From contig NZ_CP107567.1 of assembly GCF_025854275.1 (NCBI RefSeq), positions 3,782,001-3,846,000 of the forward strand: a stretch of 64,000 bases of DNA. Reading direction: 5' to 3'. This document shows positions 45,840 through 55,246 of this stretch, piece after piece. Each line of letters begins with the position of its first letter. The first letter of the stretch is position 1. Origin of the DNA: Streptomyces peucetius (GTDB taxonomy: Bacteria; Actinomycetota; Actinomycetes; Streptomycetales; Streptomycetaceae). The position numbers and the translations under genes are program-made. Under the pieces are notes generated by a model. The model worked only from the letters and a program-made list of their open reading frames with translations. It made no database searches and was not told the origin of the DNA.

Positions 45840-46256
45840 ATCGGGGTGCGCGGGGCGGTGTGACTGTAGCCACAGTTGCGCGGGGCGAGCCGCCTGGCCG
45901 CAGGGCCCTGATCGTGGCCGGCCACGGACTGCCGGTCACCTGAGAAGGGCCCTCACGGCGTGGTGCGGGACTCCGCGCCGAAGGCCGTGAACGGTCGGGC
46001 GGCTCGCCGAGATCATCCGTACCGCGCACGCCGTAAGCCGTTACGTGGACCCCGAGTTGGCGGGCGACCCGCCGCTCCGCTCGAGAGGCCGCGGTGCCGG
46101 GTCTCGCGGCCGACGGGGCCCCGGTCGCGGAGATCGCCGAGCCGGCCTCGCTGTGTCAGAGGACGGTACGGACGCCGCTCCTCGGCCACGGCGGAGCCGA
46201 GTGCGGAAAACCGTCACACGGCAGTGCGTCTCGCACACCGCCGAGGTTGGGTATAG
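45840..46256 (+). pseudogene. Frameshifted NarL/LuxR-type response regulator remnant
   Basis: Pieces in three frames line up with a response regulator. The receiver end is RRALIVAGHGLP. The linker, in another frame, is RLAEIIRTAHAVSRYVDPEL. The helix-turn-helix is ADGAPVAEIAEPASLCQRTV. The tail, again in another frame, is ENRHTAVRLAHRRGWV, with the stop at 46256. At least three frameshifts separate them. The family normally pairs with a histidine kinase and controls a neighbouring ABC transporter, which fits the remnant just upstream. Confidence 0.6.
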
Positions 46257-46278
46257 TGGGTTCCGCGCTACGGCGCAT

Positions 46279-46351
46279 GCGGACGTGGCTCAGTTGGTAG
46301 AGCATCACCTTGCCAAGGTGAGGGTCGCGAGTTCGAATCTCGTCGTCCGCT
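46279..46351 (+). tRNA. tRNA-Gly (anticodon GCC), copy 2
   Basis: The gene is identical over 73 bases to the copy at 45433-45505, and both are preceded by ATGC-type bases (aatgcggacg / catgcggacg). Confidence 0.95.
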
Positions 46352-46357
46352 CAGTGT

Positions 46358-46387
46358 GAAGCCCCCGGCGATCTCGCCGGGGGCTTC
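46358..46387. terminator. Bidirectional terminator between tRNA-Gly and purC
   Basis: GAAGCCCCCGGCGA pairs with TCGCCGGGGGCTTC (14 bp). It lies between tRNA-Gly (+) and the 3' end of purC (-). Confidence 0.7.
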
Positions 46388-46446
46388 TTCGTGTGCCGCC
46401 GGGGCGGGGCCCGGCAGACGTTTCCCGTCCGCCGGACCTGCCGCCG

Positions 46447-47346
46447 CTACTGCCAGGCGGTGCCGGTCAGGAGCTCGTAGGCCTCCACGTACTTGGCCCG
46501 GGTCGCCGCCACGACCTCCTCGGGCAGGGCGGGCGGCGGCTGCTCGCCGGCGCGGTCCCAGCCGGAGGCGGGGGAGGTCAGCCAGTCGCGCACGAACTGC
46601 TTGTCGTACGACGGCTGGGCGCGCCCCGGCTCCCAGCTCGCGGCCGGCCAGAACCGGGACGAGTCCGGGGTGAGCACCTCGTCGGCGATGATCAGCGCGT
46701 CCCCGTCGAAGCCGAACTCGAACTTCGTGTCGGCCAAGATGATGCCCCGGCCGCGCGCGATGTCGCGAGCCCGGGAGTAGACGGCGAGGGTCGACTGGCG
46801 CAGCTGGGCGGCGGTCTCCGCACCGACCTGGCGGGCCACCTCCTCGTAGCTGACGTTCTCGTCATGCTCGCCGACGGCCGCCTTGGTGGCGGGCGTGAAG
46901 ATCGGGGCGGGCAGCTCGGAGCCGTCGCTCAGCCCCTCGGGGAGCGCCAGACCGCACACCGTGCGGGTCTGCCGGTACTCGGCGAGGCCGGAACCGGTGA
47001 GGTAGCCGCGGGCCACGCACTCGACCGGGACCATGCGCAGCGACTTGCACACCATGGTGCGGCCGGCCCAGTCGGCGGGCGCGCCCTCGGGCACGTCCGT
47101 GGAGATGACGTGGTTGCCGATCAGGTCCTCGAGGCGCTCGAACCACCACAGCGAGAGCTGGGTCAGTACCCGGCCCTTGTCGGGGATCTCCGTGGGGAGC
47201 ACCCAGTCGTACGCCGAGATGCGGTCGCTGGCGACCATCACGAGGTCGCCGGCCTCGTTCTGGTACAGGTCGCGCACCTTGCCGGTGTGCAGATGCACCA
47301 GACCTGGCACCTGCAGCGGCTCGGGCTTTTCGACGAATCCGGACAC
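46447..47346 (-). CDS. purC: Phosphoribosylaminoimidazole-succinocarboxamide synthase
   Basis: The product is 299 residues. It ligates CAIR and aspartate using ATP (SAICAR synthase). Motifs are LHTGKVRDLYQNEAGDLVMV, ASDRISAYDWVLPTEIPDKG, PVECVARGYLTGSGLAEYR, GIILADTKFEFGFDGDALII and DEVLTPDSSRFWP. The length is that of the longer, yeast-like bacterial form. The GTG at 47346 follows GGGAGGAACC; an in-frame ATG at 47370 lacks a ribosome binding site. Confidence 0.96.
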   Translation of the reverse strand: MSGFVEKPEPLQVPGLVHLHTGKVRDLYQNEAGDLVMVASDRISAYDWVLPTEIPDKGRVLTQLSLWWFERLEDLIGNHVISTDVPEGAPADWAGRTMVCKSLRMVPVECVARGYLTGSGLAEYRQTRTVCGLALPEGLSDGSELPAPIFTPATKAAVGEHDENVSYEEVARQVGAETAAQLRQSTLAVYSRARDIARGRGIILADTKFEFGFDGDALIIADEVLTPDSSRFWPAASWEPGRAQPSYDKQFVRDWLTSPASGWDRAGEQPPPALPEEVVAATRAKYVEAYELLTGTAWQ

Positions 47347-47443
47347 GGTTCCTCCCGTGGCTGTGAACAACAGCTCCGATTGTCCCGTACGCGGGCAGGA
47401 GGCACCCGGTCAGGGGTGGGGGCCCGGTCCTGCGGGCGGAAAC

Positions 47444-47512
47444 GGTCCGGTTCCGCCCGCGGATGCGGTCCGGTTCCGCCCGCGGATGCGGTCCGGTTCC
47501 GCCCGTGAATGC
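47444..47512. repeat. Three tandem 23-bp repeats
   Basis: The unit GGTCCGGTTCCGCCCGCGGA plus TGC occurs three times in a row at 47444, 47467 and 47490; the last copy has two changes (GTGAATGC). It lies between purC and the dimethylformamidase-like gene, just past the latter's stop. No function is evident. Confidence 0.75.
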
Positions 47513-47515
47513 GGC

Positions 47516-48976
47516 TCAGTCCCGCTTGCAGATGCGGTCCAGCAGATTGGCGGTCGCCCGCTGGATACGGGTGTCGACATGGCCGGGCCGGTCCAGGGCC
47601 GGAGACCAGGCGAACGTCCCCGACGCGAAGACGAGCGCACCCGAAGGGGCGCGGTAGAGCGACGTCTCCTGGTGGCGGCGTGCTCCGTCGCCGTCCCGGT
47701 AGGGGGAATGGGCCAGCAGGATCCGGCTCTCGTGCTCAGGCAGCGCGGTGCGAGGGAAGTACCGGTCGGCCTCGCCGGCGACCAGCCCCGGCAGCTCGTC
47801 GCCCTCCCCCGCCCCCGTCGCCTCCCACAGCCAGTGGTCCGCGTTCCGTACGACCAAGGGGGACGGTTCCGGCACGCGGCCCGCGTACTGGATGCCCAGC
47901 AACTGCTGCTCCGGCCGGTCCACCTCACGCCACAGGGCGTGCTTTCCCGGGCCCCGGCGTTTGCGGCAGGTCAGCAGCCGGTCGGGCACCCCGGAGGCGG
48001 AGGGGCCGAGCTCGACCTGCCAGTACATGGTGTTGGCGGAGAGGAACACGAGCGAGGTCCCCCGGTCGCGGGCCAGCTCCGTGGCACGCCGCATGGGGGG
48101 CGACCAGTACTCGTCGTGGCCGGGGAAGATCAGGCCCCGGTACCGCGCCGGGTCGATCCGGCCGGCATGCAGGTCGCGGGTCTCGGCGTAGGCCAGGTCG
48201 TAGCCGTACCGCTCCGCCCAGCGGATGAAGTCGTAGGCGTGGCCCACATGGAGCGGGAGGCCCGCGCCCGCGTACGGGCGGTCGAACGAGACCGTGATCG
48301 CGGCGTTCTCCTCGCCGAGCAGCATGCCTTCCTCGTCCCAGGCGTGGTAGAGACTCGCGCCGGTGCGGCCGTCCTCGGGGTAGAGGTTGTAGGCCTGCCA
48401 GGTGATGTCCGGCAGCAGCAGAAGAAGGTCCGCGGGATGGTCGTCGCGAACCGTGAAGGGGATGTGGGAGCGGTAGCCGTCGAGCGTGGTCAGTACGGCG
48501 ACGTACGCGCCGATCGACCAGTAGGACGGGATCTGCAGCCGCCACGAGAGCCACCAGTGATGGCAGGAGACCGTGCGGTCGGCGGTGAGCGGGGGAGGTT
48601 GCACGATCCCGGAGAGCCGGGGGCTCGTGGTGATCTTGGCGGCGCCGTCTCCTCCGTAGTGCCCGATGCGGTAGATGTCGACGGAGAACTGCTGCGGCGG
48701 GTCCACAGTGATGTGGAAGTCGATCGCCTCGCCGGGGGCGGCGGCGCCGGTGCCGGCGAACCCCTTGATCTGGCGGCGCACGTCGTCCGCGCTGCGGGGG
48801 CCGCCGGAGCCTCCCCTGGCCAAGGTCGGGTCGGCGTACCAGGGGACGACCTGGCCGGTGTCGTCGAAGTAGTGCTCGCTGCCGCGCAGCCAGGGCAGCG
48901 GGCCCTGCCCGAAGGGGTCGGAGACGGCGTGCGCCAGGGCACCCGACTCCCAGCGCCTGATCTGGTCCGCCCCCAT
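47516..48976 (-). CDS. N,N-dimethylformamidase beta-subunit-like protein
   Basis: The product is 486 residues. It has the fold signatures of the N,N-dimethylformamidase large-subunit family: FSVDIYRIGHYGGDGAAKIT, LLLLPDITWQAYNLYPEDG, YDFIRWAERYGYDLAYAETR and GLIFPGHDEYWSPPMRRATE (His and Glu of a probable Fe site), then TSLVFLSANTMYWQVEL. The amidase activity on DMF is known only for the name-giving enzyme; here the substrate is open. The ATG at 48976 follows GAGGGGGCAGG. It is monocistronic. Confidence 0.78.
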   Translation of the reverse strand: MGADQIRRWESGALAHAVSDPFGQGPLPWLRGSEHYFDDTGQVVPWYADPTLARGGSGGPRSADDVRRQIKGFAGTGAAAPGEAIDFHITVDPPQQFSVDIYRIGHYGGDGAAKITTSPRLSGIVQPPPLTADRTVSCHHWWLSWRLQIPSYWSIGAYVAVLTTLDGYRSHIPFTVRDDHPADLLLLLPDITWQAYNLYPEDGRTGASLYHAWDEEGMLLGEENAAITVSFDRPYAGAGLPLHVGHAYDFIRWAERYGYDLAYAETRDLHAGRIDPARYRGLIFPGHDEYWSPPMRRATELARDRGTSLVFLSANTMYWQVELGPSASGVPDRLLTCRKRRGPGKHALWREVDRPEQQLLGIQYAGRVPEPSPLVVRNADHWLWEATGAGEGDELPGLVAGEADRYFPRTALPEHESRILLAHSPYRDGDGARRHQETSLYRAPSGALVFASGTFAWSPALDRPGHVDTRIQRATANLLDRICKRD

Positions 48977-49235
48977 GCCTGCCCCCTCCCTCGGTGCCTC
49001 TGTGACCACCGTGCTGCGCCGACCTGTTCAGCGCCGGTCTCCAGCACATCACATTACGCACGCACTTCGTCACCGTTCGTCGCGAATCGACGACAAGGAG
49101 ACGTCAAGCGGAAGAGATCGTTCCGCATTGAGTGCCGGTGACAGCGACCTCCCGGCCGCGGACCGTCGACCGCCCGCCGTCCGGTCCGTCATCCGGCCCG
49201 CCGTCCGTATCATGCGGTCCGCCGTCCGTCATGCG

Positions 49236-50891
49236 TCAGACGAGGCGGACCGGTTTTTCCGGGCGCACACCGAGGGAACCGAGCCAGCCCCGCAGCGGCT
49301 GCGCGTCTCCGTCCTCCACCAGGCTCAGCACCGGCGGTACCAGGTCCGACAGGCGCTCGCCGTCGACCAGGAGTGCCGGGCCGTCCAGCCAGTCCAGGCC
49401 GGGCACCGCGCCCACCGTGTCGACCGCTGTGCAGCACACCATCGCGACGACATGGTCGGCGAGCAGCTCCCGGCCCGTGCGGGGCGGCTGGAGCGGCATC
49501 AACGGCAGCGGATCGCCGCCGCCCCAGAGAGCCAGGGCCCCCTCGGAACCGTCCACCGCGGGCTCCACGGCCGGGGCGGGGTCGAGGGCCGCCTCCTCAC
49601 GTGCGATCCGGGCGGTCAGCACGGCGGCCAGTGTGTCGCTCGCCTCTGCGCCCGGCCGTGCGGAGAGATGGTCGATGACCCGCGCCAGCGTCGGCCCCTG
49701 CGGCCCCCTCGACGGCGGGACGCCCAGCTCGTCGAGGACCCGGTGGATACGAGCCGCCTCCGTACGCCACTTCCGGTCGACGACCTCCTCCGGATACTGC
49801 TGCCAGTCGACCGGCGCCCAGTCGGGTCCCTGCCACGGGGGACCACCGTGGAAGAGCCGTGCGGCCAGCAGCGACGCCGCCTCGTCGACAGCGCCCGGTT
49901 CCTCCAGCAGGTCACAGGCGGGGCGCTCGCCCAGCCGCGAGGTGAAGCCCTCCGCCAGACGGTCGCGCCGCGACAGCTCCGTCAGCGCCGACACGACCCC
50001 TGCGTCCAGCCGCGACGGCCAGCGCCCCATCCGCCACGCGGGCAGCGCCACCCTCGTCAGCAGCCGGTCCCAGCCCGCGTACGCGAGACCGACCTGCTCC
50101 TGCGCGACGATCCGCAGCCCGTGGTCCACAGCCTGTGCGCGCTCCGAGGCGGCGGCCGCGACCCAGCGCTCCATACCCGCGGCCTGCTCCTGGCAGCCAC
50201 GCAGCAGCAGCCGCGCCGCTCTGCCGAAGAAGCCGGCCAGCGCCTTGCCGAGGAAGCCCCGGCCGGGACGGGCGGCATCGGCCACCGCCGCGTCCAGCCC
50301 GCGTACGTAACGGCGGGCGGCGGCTATGTCGGGATCGGCTGCCGAACCGGTGCCGGCGACGACCGGGGCGAGCACCGCCCGCAGCTCGGCCACCCGCATC
50401 CACCACAGGAACGGCGACCCGATCACCAGCACGGGCGCCTCCCCCGTACGCCGCCGGGCACCCGATATCGAGTGCGCCGGATGCGACCGGTCCTCGAGCC
50501 AGCTGTCGCAGTCGGGCGTGAGCGCCACCGCGGACGGCGCGGGCACCTCCAGGCGCTCCGCCAGGTCCCGCACCAGCCGGTAGAGGTCCGGGGCGGAGCG
50601 CTCCGGAAGATCCACGGTCGGGCTGAGCGCAGGGGACGCCCGCACGATCACCGCGGTGACGGCGACGGCGGTCACCAGCACGATCACCGCGCACACCGAC
50701 ACGACCCAGCGGGCGATGTCCCAGCCGCCGCCCTCCATGTGGCCCGCCGCGCCGCCGGCGAACAGGACGACGGCGACCGCCGCCGGGAGGAGAGCCACGG
50801 CGACCGCCCTGCTGCGGACACGCAGCACGGCCAGCGCCATGGCACGCGCGCCCCTGGCGCCCATCGACTCACCGATACCGGTACTGGACAC
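49236..50891 (-). CDS. Membrane protein with a degenerate M48-like domain
   Basis: The product is 551 residues. Two N-terminal membrane helices (VAVALLPAAVAVVLFAGGAA; WVVSVCAVIVLVTAVAVTAV) are followed by DLYRLVRDLAERLEVPAPSA and VLVIGSPFLWWMRVAELRAV, then LAPVVAG. This mirrors the M48 (HtpX-like) segment LGxPLL...ELRAVLAHELGH, but the HExxH motif reads PVVAG, so the zinc site is gone. The C-terminal 300 residues have no recognised domain. The GTG at 50891 is preceded by GAGGGGGTGAG. Probably a non-catalytic membrane protein. Confidence 0.6.
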   Translation of the reverse strand: MSSTGIGESMGARGARAMALAVLRVRSRAVAVALLPAAVAVVLFAGGAAGHMEGGGWDIARWVVSVCAVIVLVTAVAVTAVIVRASPALSPTVDLPERSAPDLYRLVRDLAERLEVPAPSAVALTPDCDSWLEDRSHPAHSISGARRRTGEAPVLVIGSPFLWWMRVAELRAVLAPVVAGTGSAADPDIAAARRYVRGLDAAVADAARPGRGFLGKALAGFFGRAARLLLRGCQEQAAGMERWVAAAASERAQAVDHGLRIVAQEQVGLAYAGWDRLLTRVALPAWRMGRWPSRLDAGVVSALTELSRRDRLAEGFTSRLGERPACDLLEEPGAVDEAASLLAARLFHGGPPWQGPDWAPVDWQQYPEEVVDRKWRTEAARIHRVLDELGVPPSRGPQGPTLARVIDHLSARPGAEASDTLAAVLTARIAREEAALDPAPAVEPAVDGSEGALALWGGGDPLPLMPLQPPRTGRELLADHVVAMVCCTAVDTVGAVPGLDWLDGPALLVDGERLSDLVPPVLSLVEDGDAQPLRGWLGSLGVRPEKPVRLV

Positions 50892-51253
50892 GGCCGGAAC
50901 TCACCCCCTCTGCTCTGCGACGGTGTTGGTCACTCCCCCACTGTGGCACCGCCCACCGACATCGCAATGTCGGTGGGCCAAGTGCCGGAATGCCTGCGCC
51001 GCACCCTAGTTGGGGCTTTCGCGGCCGTCATCCGGATGGGGCAGCCGTCACTCGATGGAATGGCTTTGGGCAAAGGAACGCCCACCCGGACGGAAGGTCG
51101 GGGCGGGCGTCGAGCCACGGCTGAAAGGGGCTTGCTGGGGCTGCTCGGGCGGCGCTGCGGGAGGGTCGGACGCCTCGCGCGGGCGGGTAGCGCTCCGGCG
51201 CGCCCGGGCGGGGGCGGACCCGCGCCCGGGATCCTCCCGCCGAGGCGCCGGGG
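50892..51253. other. Intergenic, hairpin but no clear gene
   Basis: The 362 bases between the purD stop and the M48-like start contain a perfect hairpin GCCCACCGACAT-CGCA-ATGTCGGTGGGC at 50951-50978, probably a terminator for purD or a regulatory element for the membrane-protein gene. A 62-codon minus-strand frame (50930-51118) is open, but its composition is unconvincing. Confidence 0.45.
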
Positions 51254-52504
51254 TCAGGCCTCCGCGGCCTTGCGGGCGATGTCCGTGCGGTGCTGGGAGC
51301 CGTCGAGACGGATCCTGGACACGGCGCGGTACGCGCGCTCACGGGCCTCGACGAGGTCCTTGCCGGTCGCCGTGACCGACAGCACCCGGCCGCCCGCGCT
51401 CACGACCGCGTCGCCGTCGCGCTTCGTACCGGCGTGCAGGACGTACGCGTGCGGCGCGTCCTCGGCCGCGACGGCGTCCAGGCCCTCGATCGGGTCGCCG
51501 GTGCGCGGCGTACCGGGGTAGTTGTGCGAGGCGACCACCACGGTCACGGCCGCGTCGTCGCGCCAGTTGAGAGGAGGTTCGGCGTCCAGAGTGCCCTTCG
51601 CCGCGTTGAGCAGGACGCTCGACAGCGGGGTCTTGAGGCGGGCCAGGACCACCTGGGTCTCGGGGTCGCCGAAGCGGGCGTTGAACTCGATCACCCGCAC
51701 ACCGCGGGAGGTGATGGCCAGCCCCGCGTACAGCAGTCCGGAGAACGGCGTACCGCGGCGGCGCAGCTCGTCGACCGTCGGCTGCAGCACGCTCGCCATG
51801 ACCTCGTCGACCAGCTTGGGGTCGGCCCACGGCAGCGGCGAGTAGGCGCCCATGCCGCCCGTGTTGGGGCCCTCGTCGTTGTCGAGGGCCCGCTTGAAGT
51901 CCTGCGCGGGCTGCAGGGGGAGGACCGTCTCACCGTCGGTGATGGCGAACAGGGACACCTCGGGCCCGTCGAGGAACTCCTCGATCACGACCCGTTCGCA
52001 GGCCAGAGCGTGCTCGCGGGCCGCCACCGGGTCGTCCGTGACAACGACGCCCTTGCCGGCCGCGAGGCCGTCGTCCTTGACGACATAAGGGGCGCCGAAG
52101 GCGTCCAGCGCCTCGTCGATCTCCTCGGCGGTGGTGCAGACGTAGGCGCGGGCCGTGGGAACGCCGGCGGCCGCCATCACGTCCTTGGCGAAGGCCTTGG
52201 AGCCCTCCAGCTGCGCGGCCTCCGCCGAGGGGCCGAAGCAGGGGATGCCCGCCCTGCGCACGGCGTCGGCCACACCGGCGACCAGCGGCGCCTCGGGGCC
52301 GACCACGACGAGCCCCGCACCGATCGCGGTGGCCAGCTCCGCCACGGCGGCACCGTCCAGCTGGTCGACCGGGTGGAGTTCGGCGACCTCCGCGATGCCG
52401 GCGTTTCCGGGCGCGCAGTGCAGAGCGGTGACGTCGGGATCGAGGGACAGAGAGCGGCACAGGGCGTGTTCGCGGGCGCCGCCGCCGATGACGAGGACCT
52501 TCAC
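51254..52504 (-). CDS. purD: Phosphoribosylamine-glycine ligase
   Basis: The product is 416 residues. It joins phosphoribosylamine and glycine, step two of purine synthesis. The N-terminus [20 protein letters not shown] is diagnostic. The ATP-grasp part has [58 protein letters not shown] and [14 protein letters not shown]. The start is ATG at 52504. It lies 60 bases downstream of dnaX on the same strand. Confidence 0.97.
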   Translation of the reverse strand: MKVLVIGGGAREHALCRSLSLDPDVTALHCAPGNAGIAEVAELHPVDQLDGAAVAELATAIGAGLVVVGPEAPLVAGVADAVRRAGIPCFGPSAEAAQLEGSKAFAKDVMAAAGVPTARAYVCTTAEEIDEALDAFGAPYVVKDDGLAAGKGVVVTDDPVAAREHALACERVVIEEFLDGPEVSLFAITDGETVLPLQPAQDFKRALDNDEGPNTGGMGAYSPLPWADPKLVDEVMASVLQPTVDELRRRGTPFSGLLYAGLAITSRGVRVIEFNARFGDPETQVVLARLKTPLSSVLLNAAKGTLDAEPPLNWRDDAAVTVVVASHNYPGTPRTGDPIEGLDAVAAEDAPHAYVLHAGTKRDGDAVVSAGGRVLSVTATGKDLVEARERAYRAVSRIRLDGSQHRTDIARKAAEA

Positions 52505-52564
52505 GGCAGCCAGCCTAACCGCCGACCCGCCGGAGCCTCGTACGGGCCTCCGAGGAGGGGCCCG

Positions 52565-54886
52565 CTACTCGTTCGTATATTCCTCCACGACCGTGGCGCC
52601 GAGCTCGCGCACGATCAGGTCGTGGCCGGACAGCGCGGAGTCGACGAGGTCCGGGTCGTCGGCCTCCGGCACGTCGTCCTCGAGGGAGACCGGGGGCGGC
52701 GTGTACGCCTCCGGCGGCCGGGGCGGCTCCGGTGCGGGAGCGGCGGGGCCCGGGGCGGAGGCAGCCTGGTGGGACGGCTGGGCCGCGGGCTGGGCGGGGC
52801 GCGGTGCCGGCGGGGCCGCGGGAGCGGGCGCCGGGGCGGCGGACTGCGGCCGGCTCTGGCCGTAGCCGCCCTGGGTGCTTTGGGCGCCGTAACCACCCTG
52901 GCCGGGGCCGGGCTGGTTCCCGTAACTGCCGGGACCCGACGAGGGGGCCGGGGCGGTGCCACCGGGTCCGCCGGAACCTCCGGACGGGTCGATGATCGCC
53001 TCGACCTTCCACTGCACGTTGAACTGCTCGGCGAGCGCCTGCTTCAGGACGTCCTCGCTGCCGCTGCTCGAGAACGTGTCCCGGGCACCGGCGTTGATGA
53101 AGCCGAGCTGGAGAGTCGTCCCGTCGAAGCCCGCCACCTGCGCGTTCTGGCTGAGCAGGATCCAGGTGAAGCGGCGGCGGTTCTTCACTGCCTCCAGGAT
53201 CTCCGGCCACATGTTCCGTACCTGGCCGGCTCCCTGCGCCATGCCCGGGCCGGGCCCCGCGCCGGGAGCCGGAGCCGCCGGGGCGGGCGCGGCCGGGGCA
53301 GGGGCCGGCGCAGCAGCGGCGGGCGGCGGGGTGCCCTGGCCCGGCGCGGAGGCCGTGGGCCAGCCACCGGGCCGACGAGCCGGCTCGGCGGCCGCGGAAG
53401 GCCCGGTGGTACCGGGCCAGGCGCCGGGCCGAGGGCCGGCAGGCGGCTGGCTCTGCCGGGGCTGTGGCTGCTCGGCCTGCGGCTGAGGCGGTGAGGGCTG
53501 CTGTTGCGCGGGCTGCGGTTGCGGCTGCGCGGCGGGCGGGGGCGCTGCCGCGGGAGCGGGCGCCGGGACGGCAGGGGGCTGAGCGGGGCCGGCCGGCGGC
53601 CCCGCGTCGCCACGCACCGCGGCACGGGCGGCGGCCGGGCCGCCACCCGGGGGCACCGGCACATGCGCCTGGGCGTCCGGCCCCGGCACGTACCCCATGG
53701 CGGGTCCCTGCCCGCTGGGCGAGAACGACGCCCCGCGCTCCAGACGGTCCAGCCTGGCCTGCACCGACCGCTCGTCGTCGAACGCCGCGGGCAGCAGCAC
53801 CCGGGCGCAGATGAGCTCCAGCTGGAGCCGCGGCGAAGTGGCTCCACGCATCTCGGTCAGACCTGTGTTGACCAGATCGGCGGCCCTGCTGAGCTCGGCG
53901 GCGCCGAAGACCGAGGCCTGCGCCTGCATCCGCTCGACCACGTCGGCCGGGGCGTCGATCAGCCCCTTCGTGGCGGCGTCCGGCACAGCGGCGAGGATCA
54001 CCAGGTCGCGCAGCCGCTCCAGCAGATCGGCGACGAACCGGCGCGGATCGTTCCCGCCTTCGATGACACGGTCGACGACCTCGAAGGCCGCGGCCCCGTC
54101 GCCCGCCGCGAAGGCGTCCACGACGGAGTCGAGGAGCGACGTGTCCGTGTAACCGAGAAGAGCCGTCGCCATGGCATATGTCACACCGTCGTCGGCGGCG
54201 CCGGCGAGCAGCTGGTCCATGACGGACATGGAGTCACGCACGGAGCCCGCGCCCGCCCGCACGACCAGCGGCAGGACCCCGTCCTCGACGGGAATGCCCT
54301 CCTGGCCGCACACGGCGCCCAGGTACTCCCGCAGGGTGCCGGGGGGAACCAGGCGGAACGGATAGTGGTGCGTCCTCGACCGGATCGTCCCGATGACCTT
54401 CTCGGGCTCGGTGGTCGCGAAGATGAACTTCAGATGCTCCGGCGGCTCCTCGACCACCTTCAGCAGGGCGTTGAACCCCGCGGAGGTGACCATGTGGGCC
54501 TCGTCGATGATGTAGATCTTGTAACGACTGCTCGCCGGGCCGAAGAACGCCTTCTCGCGCAGCTCACGGGCGTCGTCCACGCCACCGTGCGAAGCGGCGT
54601 CGATCTCGATGACATCGATCGATCCCGGCCCGTTGCGCGCCAGGTCACGGCAGGACACGCACTCCCCGCAGGGTGTCGGAGTCGGCCCCTGCTCGCAGTT
54701 CAGGCAGCGCGCGAGGATGCGGGCGCTGGTCGTCTTGCCGCAGCCGCGCGGCCCGCTGAACAGGTACGCGTGATTGACCCGGTTGTTCCGCAGGGCCTGC
54801 TGAAGCGGGTCAGTGACATGCTCCTGACCGATGACCTCTGCGAACGACTCGGGGCGGTAGCGGCGGTACAGCGCAAGGGACGACAC
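52565..54886 (-). CDS. dnaX: DNA polymerase III subunit gamma/tau
   Basis: The product is 773 residues. The N-terminal clamp-loader ATPase has LALYRRYRPESFAEVIGQEH, the P-loop FSGPRGCGKTTSARILARCL, the zinc module CLNCEQ...CGECVSCRDLA, YIIDEAHMVTSAGFNALLKV, and sensor 1 FATTEPEKVIGTIRSR. A long Pro/Ala/Gln linker (about 400-585) precedes a C-terminal tau-like domain (MWPEILEAVKNRRRFTWILL). The GTG at 54886 follows a weak AGGT. The SRP RNA lies immediately upstream on the same strand, the usual actinobacterial arrangement. Confidence 0.95.
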   Translation of the reverse strand: MSSLALYRRYRPESFAEVIGQEHVTDPLQQALRNNRVNHAYLFSGPRGCGKTTSARILARCLNCEQGPTPTPCGECVSCRDLARNGPGSIDVIEIDAASHGGVDDARELREKAFFGPASSRYKIYIIDEAHMVTSAGFNALLKVVEEPPEHLKFIFATTEPEKVIGTIRSRTHHYPFRLVPPGTLREYLGAVCGQEGIPVEDGVLPLVVRAGAGSVRDSMSVMDQLLAGAADDGVTYAMATALLGYTDTSLLDSVVDAFAAGDGAAAFEVVDRVIEGGNDPRRFVADLLERLRDLVILAAVPDAATKGLIDAPADVVERMQAQASVFGAAELSRAADLVNTGLTEMRGATSPRLQLELICARVLLPAAFDDERSVQARLDRLERGASFSPSGQGPAMGYVPGPDAQAHVPVPPGGGPAAARAAVRGDAGPPAGPAQPPAVPAPAPAAAPPPAAQPQPQPAQQQPSPPQPQAEQPQPRQSQPPAGPRPGAWPGTTGPSAAAEPARRPGGWPTASAPGQGTPPPAAAAPAPAPAAPAPAAPAPGAGPGPGMAQGAGQVRNMWPEILEAVKNRRRFTWILLSQNAQVAGFDGTTLQLGFINAGARDTFSSSGSEDVLKQALAEQFNVQWKVEAIIDPSGGSGGPGGTAPAPSSGPGSYGNQPGPGQGGYGAQSTQGGYGQSRPQSAAPAPAPAAPPAPRPAQPAAQPSHQAASAPGPAAPAPEPPRPPEAYTPPPVSLEDDVPEADDPDLVDSALSGHDLIVRELGATVVEEYTNE

Positions 54887-54949
54887 ACCTACGAGGTTAT
54901 CGGGGCCCACCGACAACCGGAGCCGCCCCGGACCCCGGGTAACGCAAGC

Positions 54950-55036
54950 GCCCCTCACGCACCCGCCAGAGCCGACCTACCCTTGCTGCCTTCCGGCCCT
55001 GGGGGAGTTCAGTCAGATAGCGCCACGTGAGGGGCT
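54950..55036 (-). ncRNA. ffs: Signal recognition particle RNA (small bacterial type)
   Basis: On the minus strand the apical part CAGGGCCGGAAGGCAGCAAG is the conserved SRP RNA domain IV region with its GGAAG tetraloop-type cap. The ends CCCCTCACG and CGTGAGGGG pair to close the molecule. About 86 bases, upstream of dnaX. Confidence 0.9.
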
Positions 55037-55158
55037 GAGGCCAGGTTACCCGATGCGCGGGGGTGGTCGGGCCACCCGGGGCAGTCGGACCGGCTTCCCC
55101 GGAGAGAGATCGCGAAGGGGTTCGCGAGCACTCCTCAACGTCTTGTATTGTTTGCGGC

Positions 55159-55246
55159 GGAGGATTCGCCTAGTGGCCTAGGGCGCACGCTTGGAAAGCG
55201 TGTTGGGGGCAACCCCTCACGAGTTCGAATCTCGTATCCTCCGCCA
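55159..55246 (+). tRNA. tRNA-Ser (anticodon GGA), CCA encoded
   Basis: The acceptor GGAGGAT pairs with ATCCTCC. The anticodon stem-loop is CACGC-TTGGAAA-GCGTG. The long variable arm (TTGGGGGCAACCCCT) and T arm ACGAGTTCGAATCTCGT are those of a class II tRNA. The 3' CCA is in the DNA, unlike most tRNAs in this window. A tyrosine recombinase remnant adjoins the 3' end, so this is the probable attachment site of an integrated element. Confidence 0.95.

Noticed and set aside
55037..55158. Second tRNA or RNA gene before tRNA-Ser
   Set aside because: No cloverleaf could be drawn; the sequence is a plain spacer between ffs and tRNA-Ser.
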